From: Flavobacteriales bacterium
Lineage (GTDB): Bacteria > Bacteroidota > Bacteroidia > Flavobacteriales_F > PHOS-HE28
Reading direction: 5' to 3'
DNA: 9,313 nucleotides
NCBI GenBank assembly: GCA_020437875.1
Contig: JAGQVR010000110.1
Coordinates: forward strand, 1 to 9,313
This document shows, piece after piece, positions 6,457-9,313 of this stretch. The position numbers were made by a program, and so were the translations under genes. The notes under the pieces are model-generated. The model was given only the letters and a program-made list of their open reading frames with translations. It was not told the origin of the DNA and did no database searches. Numbering within the stretch: position 1 is the first letter of the stretch; the number at the start of each line of letters is the position of its first letter.

Positions 6457-6981
6457 ATGTATCGGAGACATTCGTTCCTCGCGATCGCCAGCATCTCCCT
6501 GGTGGGCATGGCCGCAGCCCAGGACGTGGAGGTTTACGGTCGCGTGCGCGAACAGGAGCAGCCGCAACCCATTACAGGAGCTACCATGGACGTGAGTTCC
6601 GATGGGGTACAACTCTTCCGCATGCTCAGCGACAGTACCGGGTTTTATCGGATCGGCCTGGATGTGGGACGGGTCTGGCGGATCCGGTTCGCGGCGCCGG
6701 GTCGCGTGGCGAAGCTCGTCGAGTTCGACCTCGGGGATGTGCCTGCGAATGACGGCGGCTATGGAATGAACGTCGATATGCGGCTGTTCAAGGAGGATGC
6801 AGGCAAGGACTTCTCCTTCCTCGACGAGCCACTGGGGATATGCAGGTATGATAGTGCCACCACAATGATCAAGTGGGACATGGACTACACGGGTCCACGC
6901 ATGGTGCGCATGCGGGAGCTGGTCCCCGAGGTTTACACGATCGATACGGACTCTGTCTCCACCGGCGCTCAGGACGAGTAG
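6457..6981 (+). CDS. Exported protein with carboxypeptidase-regulatory-like domain (family copy B)
   Basis: The product has 174 residues from ATG 6457. The first 22 (MYRRHSFLAIASISLVGMAAAQ) are a textbook signal peptide. Residues 27-90 follow the same beta-sandwich scheme as copy A: VYGRVREQEQPQPITGATMDV, DSTGFYRIGLDVG, WRIRFAAPGRVAKLVEFD. The C-terminal block is also kept: MNVDMRLF (104-111), DEPLGICRYD (123-132) and KWDMDY (139-144). An in-frame GTG at 6445 would add four residues; I prefer the ATG. It follows copy A with a 14-nt gap. Its last 13 bp overlap the 3' end of the convergent folP gene. No enzyme motif, anchor or sorting signal is visible, so the mature protein is predicted to be periplasmic. 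Function is unknown. Confidence 0.82.
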   Translation: MYRRHSFLAIASISLVGMAAAQDVEVYGRVREQEQPQPITGATMDVSSDGVQLFRMLSDSTGFYRIGLDVGRVWRIRFAAPGRVAKLVEFDLGDVPANDGGYGMNVDMRLFKEDAGKDFSFLDEPLGICRYDSATTMIKWDMDYTGPRMVRMRELVPEVYTIDTDSVSTGAQDE

Positions 6982-7796
6982 TAACGGACGAGCACGGCGC
7001 ACTCCACCGCTTCGTGCACATCGTGGACCCGCAGGATGGCCGCTCCGTTAAGCAGGGCGATCGTATTGAGCACGGTGGTCCCGTTCAAGGCATCGGCGGG
7101 TTTGGTGTCGAGCACCTCATTGATCATGCGCTTGCGCGAAAGGCCGACCAGGACGGGCGCGCCGAGCGCGGTGATCCGAGGGAGTTCGCGTAATAGCGTG
7201 AAGTTGTGATCAAGGTTCTTGCCGAATCCGAGACCGGGGTCAAGGATGACATCGGCGATCCCAGCATGATGTGCCGCGGCCATGCGGTCCGAGAGGGAAC
7301 GGGTGACCTCCGCAGCGACATCGGTATAGTGTGGTGCTTCTTGCATGGTGGCCGGCGTGCCTTGCATGTGCATGGCGATGTACGGAACGTGCAGTCCGGC
7401 CACGGTCACGAGCATCCCGGGATCCAGGGTACCCGCGCTGATGTCGTTCACCATGGCAGCACCGTGCTCCACGGCGGCGCGCGCCACACCGGCCCGCCAG
7501 GTGTCCACGCTCAGCAAGGCATCCGGGAAGCGGCGGTGGATGGCATCGACCACGGGCATGACACGTCCCATTTCATCCTCTGCGTTGCCCAGATCGCTGC
7601 CCGGTCGGGAGCTCTGTCCGCCGATGTCGAGGATGGTCGCGCCCTCGGTGATCATCCGGTCGGCCAGCCGAAGGGCTTCATCAACACCGGCACGGCTGGG
7701 GGCATGGAAGGAGTCCGGTGTGGCATTGATGATGCCCATCACCGCCGGGAAGTTGGGGGTGAGGAGCCGGTCCTTGATCCGCCAGGTCGTCTTCAT
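6969..7796 (-). CDS. folP: Dihydropteroate synthase
   Basis: FolP joins 6-hydroxymethyl-7,8-dihydropterin diphosphate with p-aminobenzoate to give dihydropteroate in cytoplasmic folate synthesis, and it is the sulfonamide target. The 275-residue product has the full TIM-barrel signature: VMGIINATPDSF (19-30), ILDIGGQSSRPGS (55-67), LLSVDTWR (94-101), MVNDIS (115-120), VILDPGLGFGKN (183-194), VLVGLSRKRMI (215-225) and the final LRVHDV (255-260). Pterin-site Asp, Asn and Lys and the RxH motif are all present, so it should be active. The loop after PDSF is HAPSRAG instead of the more common SDGG type. ATG 7796 is chosen; an in-frame TTG at 7814 would add six residues. The gene is divergent from DUF1599 with 41 bp between and overlaps the convergent 6457 gene by 13 bp. 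A CAACTTCG on the minus strand 5 nt before the ATG could be a degenerate -7 box. Confidence 0.97.
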   Translation of the reverse strand: MKTTWRIKDRLLTPNFPAVMGIINATPDSFHAPSRAGVDEALRLADRMITEGATILDIGGQSSRPGSDLGNAEDEMGRVMPVVDAIHRRFPDALLSVDTWRAGVARAAVEHGAAMVNDISAGTLDPGMLVTVAGLHVPYIAMHMQGTPATMQEAPHYTDVAAEVTRSLSDRMAAAHHAGIADVILDPGLGFGKNLDHNFTLLRELPRITALGAPVLVGLSRKRMINEVLDTKPADALNGTTVLNTIALLNGAAILRVHDVHEAVECAVLVRYYSS

Positions 7797-7822
7797 TGCT
7801 GCGAAGTTGCACAAGGGTGCGG

Positions 7823-7830
7823 TACTTTCG
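7823..7830 (+). promoter_or_regulatory. Predicted -7 box TACTTTCG for the DUF1599 gene
   Basis: TACTTTCG lies 7 nt before ATG 7838 inside the 41-bp divergent gap with folP, identical to the box at 2166. The nearby TTGs (7796 and 7807) are not at ideal -33 spacing. The predicted start of transcription is at about the A of the ATG. Confidence 0.5.
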
Positions 7831-7837
7831 CCCGCCG

Positions 7838-8383
7838 ATGGAACGCACCCTGGCGCAATACGATGCGGTCGTGGAGGAGTGCCTTGCGCTCTTCGCCAAG
7901 AAGGCGCATGACTATGGCACGGCCTGGCGGGTCTTGCGGGTGCCGAGCCTCACCGATCAGATCATGATCAAGGCGCAGCGCATCCGCACGCTGCAGGAGT
8001 TGGGGGAGAGCAAGGTGGGCGAGGGGGTGCGGCCGGAGCTCATCGGCATCATCAACTACGCGGCCATGGCCCTGGTGCAGATGGAGCTCGGTGTGGTGGA
8101 TGCGCCGGACCTGGGTGCCGATCGCGCGACCGAGGAGGTCCGCCAACGGCTTGCGCAGGCAAGAGCCCTCATGGAACGCAAGAACCACGACTACGGCGAA
8201 GCCTGGCGGGGCATGCGTGTGAGTTCCTTCGTCGACCTCATCCTGATGAAGTTGCTGCGGATCAAACAGATCGAGGACAATCGCGGCGCCACCCTGGTAA
8301 GCGAGGGCATCGATGCCAACTTCCTGGACATCGTGAACTACGCTGTATTCGCGATGATCATCCTCGACGGTTCACCGAGCTGA
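7838..8383 (+). CDS. DUF1599 protein with two tandem DUF1599 repeats
   Basis: The 181-residue soluble protein consists of two copies of the same helical domain. The first spans about 12-85 (KKAHDYGTAWRVLRVPS, then DQIMIKAQRIRTLQ and GIINYAAMALVQME). The second spans about 105-176 (ERKNHDYGEAWRGMRVSS, then DLILMKLLRIKQIED and DIVNYAVFAMIIL). This double K-x-HDYGxAWR architecture is the DUF1599 family, which I recall being classed as a nucleotide-modification-associated domain (Nmad1); a biochemical activity is not established to my knowledge. ATG 7838 is chosen over an in-frame TTG at 7796 because the shorter form starts at the conserved N-terminus and just after a promoter-like box. Divergent folP on one side and a DoxX gene further down match an arrangement that I know from Bacteroides and relatives. 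Confidence 0.93.
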   Translation: MERTLAQYDAVVEECLALFAKKAHDYGTAWRVLRVPSLTDQIMIKAQRIRTLQELGESKVGEGVRPELIGIINYAAMALVQMELGVVDAPDLGADRATEEVRQRLAQARALMERKNHDYGEAWRGMRVSSFVDLILMKLLRIKQIEDNRGATLVSEGIDANFLDIVNYAVFAMIILDGSPS

Positions 8384-8399
8384 GCTTTCCCCGTTCGTT

Positions 8400-8512
8400 G
8401 ACCAAGGGTCTTCGCGAGCGGCGACGCAGGAGCCGCGAAGTGGTCGTCCCATGGTTGGAATGAAGGTATCCGACCAACGGTCATCGCGAGCGGCGACGCA
8501 GGAGCCGCGAAG
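8400..8512. repeat. REP-like palindromic intergenic repeat, two direct copies
   Basis: Two 41-bp copies at 8400-8440 and 8472-8512 (period 72 bp) differ at only two positions, and their last 28 bp (8413-8440 and 8485-8512) are identical. Each holds an inverted pair: CTTCGCG at 8410-8416 with CGCGAAG at 8434-8440 in copy 1, and ATCGC at 8483-8487 with GCGAT at 8512-8516 in copy 2; GGC/GCC can extend the stem inside. The outer pentamers GACCA and TGGTC (8400-8404, 8441-8445) also pair around copy 1. The GC-rich palindrome in a non-coding gap after a stop codon is what REP/BIME elements look like. It could act as a 3' mRNA-stabilising hairpin for DUF1599; there is no T-run, so it is not a standard terminator. 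Confidence 0.8.
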
Positions 8513-8563
8513 CGATCAACTTTCCCTGGTTCATAACTCGGTCCGGTTGCAAGGCATCGCCTC

Positions 8564-8594
8564 TTGATCCCCCTGGATCGCGATCCTAGTTTCG
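8564..8594 (+). promoter_or_regulatory. Predicted promoter TTG-N20-TAGTTTCG
   Basis: A TTG at 8564-8566 and TAGTTTCG at 8587-8594 are 20 nt apart, the best -33/-7 fit in the window. Initiation near 8600 would leave a leader of about 28 nt before ATG 8628. It lies downstream of the REP-like pair, so the 8628 gene probably has its own transcript. Confidence 0.55.
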
Positions 8595-8627
8595 CCTCCC
8601 CGGAAACGTCGGCTTACCACGACGCCC

Positions 8628-9149
8628 ATGCGAAACCTCCTCCTCACCGCCTTGCTGGCAGCGGGTGCGCTCGCATCCCAGGCCGCAGAACTCCGCCTCC
8701 GCGGCGAAGTGACCGACCATGTCACCCGACAGCCACTCGGCGAAGTACTCGTGCGGGTCTATCGGAACGGTGTGAAGGAACGCGCGTTCTACACCGGTCC
8801 TGCCGGTCGTTACAACATCGACATCCCGCGCGGTGGAGAGTATGTCATCCGTTTCAGCCTGCCGGGCCATGTGACCAAGTGCTACGCGGTGGATACACGT
8901 GGTCCGGTGTGGGAGGGCGACGCCCGCGAGGTGTCCGTGGATGTGGAGATGACCATGTTCGAGAAGGTACCTGACCTCGATCTCGGCTTCTTCGACATGC
9001 CCATGGGGCTCGCGCGGTTCGAACCGATGACCGGTCGGTTGCAATGGGACCAGGCCTATGAGGAGCGCATCGCACCGGAGGTCGCCCGCTTGATGGCCGA
9101 GGTCCGCGCACGTCGTGAGGCAGCGATGACCGCCGACGTGCAGCCTTGA
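8628..9149 (+). CDS. Exported protein with carboxypeptidase-regulatory-like domain (family copy C)
   Basis: The product has 173 residues. Residues 1-20 (MRNLLLTALLAAGALASQAA) are a signal peptide. Residues 25-90 give the beta-sandwich pattern RGEVTDHVTRQPLGEVLVRV, GPAGRYNIDIPRG, YVIRFSLPGHVTKCYAVDTRG. The family block follows: VSVDVEMTMF (102-111), FFDMPMGLARFE (121-132) and LQWDQAY (138-144). The C-terminus (about 148-166) is charged and probably helical (EVARLMAEVRARREA). It is closest in lay-out to the proteins at 5870 and 6457, although it lies 1.6 kb away beyond folP and DUF1599. No catalytic motif, anchor or T9SS tail is seen, so a periplasmic location is the simplest reading. It sits between DUF1599 and DoxX, genes that I would expect to be adjacent in other Bacteroidota. 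Confidence 0.85.
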   Translation: MRNLLLTALLAAGALASQAAELRLRGEVTDHVTRQPLGEVLVRVYRNGVKERAFYTGPAGRYNIDIPRGGEYVIRFSLPGHVTKCYAVDTRGPVWEGDAREVSVDVEMTMFEKVPDLDLGFFDMPMGLARFEPMTGRLQWDQAYEERIAPEVARLMAEVRARREAAMTADVQP

Positions 9150-9214
9150 GGGTATCCACGATCGGCAGGTGCTAAAGGCTTGTTAATGGAAGTGCCTCCA
9201 CCGGGGGCTGCTTC

Positions 9215-9222
9215 TATTTTCG
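9215..9222 (+). promoter_or_regulatory. Possible -7 box TATTTTCG before the DoxX gene
   Basis: TATTTTCG fits the box type used elsewhere here and lies 37 nt before ATG 9260. No TTG lies at the right distance upstream. The 110-bp gap 9150-9259 shows no other clear signal. Confidence 0.4.
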
Positions 9223-9259
9223 CCGTCAACGGTCCGCGCACCAGCGCAGCCATCACCGC

Positions 9260-9313
9260 ATGCGTTTCCTCCTCCTCTTCTCCCGCCTCTTCGTTGGTTC
9301 GCTCTTCATCGTC
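9260..9313 (+). CDS. DoxX-family membrane protein, N-terminus only (runs off right edge)
   Basis: Eighteen codons are visible from ATG 9260: MRFLLLFSRLFVGSLFIV. This matches the first membrane helix of the DoxX-like proteins (BT_3928 type) of Bacteroidota, which typically start with a similar FSR-FVG-LFI wording. Such proteins have four helices and are often linked to redox or thiol metabolism, but their role in this group is not settled. Location after DUF1599 supports the assignment. Only the N-terminus is present, so the call relies on similarity of a short stretch plus context. Confidence 0.6.
   Translation, partial: MRFLLLFSRLFVGSLFIV

Noticed and set aside
8400..8512. Repeat pair considered as a minimal CRISPR array
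   Set aside because: Only two copies, a 31-bp spacer, mismatches in the 5' part of the repeat, and no cas gene in the window; REP-like palindrome fits better.
9189..9220. GAAG/GCC...GGC/CTTC hairpin followed by TATTTT, considered as an intrinsic terminator of the 8628 gene
   Set aside because: The stem is interrupted by mismatches and the T-rich part coincides with the -7-like box of the DoxX gene; evidence is too thin for a feature.

Overview
The window is gene-dense, GC-rich DNA (impression, not counted) from a member of the Bacteroidota, most likely a high-GC relative of the Flavobacteriales. Four things point there: (i) a secreted protein (1369-2142) with a C-terminal type IX secretion (T9SS) type A sorting domain, and a second T9SS-style adhesin N-terminus at the left edge; (ii) promoter boxes of the form TAnTTTCG, close to the Bacteroidota -7 consensus TAnnTTTG, in front of several genes; (iii) very weak Shine-Dalgarno signals; (iv) a folP / DUF1599 / DoxX neighbourhood that I know from other Bacteroidota. 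No rRNA, tRNA, CRISPR array, transposase or phage gene was seen. No stretch over 300 bases lacks a gene.

Layout. 1-488 (-): N-terminal part of a large secreted Ig/PKD-like protein that runs off the left edge. 570-1217 (-): spermidine-synthase-like Rossmann methyltransferase. 1369-2142 (+): cysteine-containing secreted protein with a T9SS tail. 2182-3222 (+) and 3219-4328 (+): a translationally coupled pair made of a four-helix membrane class III nucleotidyl cyclase and an exported repeat protein that looks like a beta-propeller. 4322-5353 (-): a second four-helix membrane cyclase, convergent with the pair and overlapping it by 7 bp. 5429-5797 (-): small four-helix membrane protein. 5870-6442 (+) and 6457-6981 (+): two tandem exported proteins with carboxypeptidase-regulatory-like domains. 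6969-7796 (-): dihydropteroate synthase FolP, overlapping the preceding gene tail to tail. 7838-8383 (+): tandem-repeat DUF1599 protein, divergent from folP. 8400-8512: two copies of a palindromic REP-like repeat. 8628-9149 (+): a third member of the exported carboxypeptidase-regulatory-like family. 9260-end (+): start of a DoxX-family membrane protein.

How it fits together. folP, DUF1599 and DoxX look like a housekeeping backbone. The rest is lineage-specific envelope and signalling content. The most system-like part is 2182-5353: two membrane cyclases of the same architecture on either side of an exported repeat protein, suggesting (inference only) an envelope-sensing cyclic-nucleotide module. 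A second theme is that several TAnTTTCG boxes lie only 4-8 nt before a start codon, which would give leaderless or nearly leaderless mRNAs.
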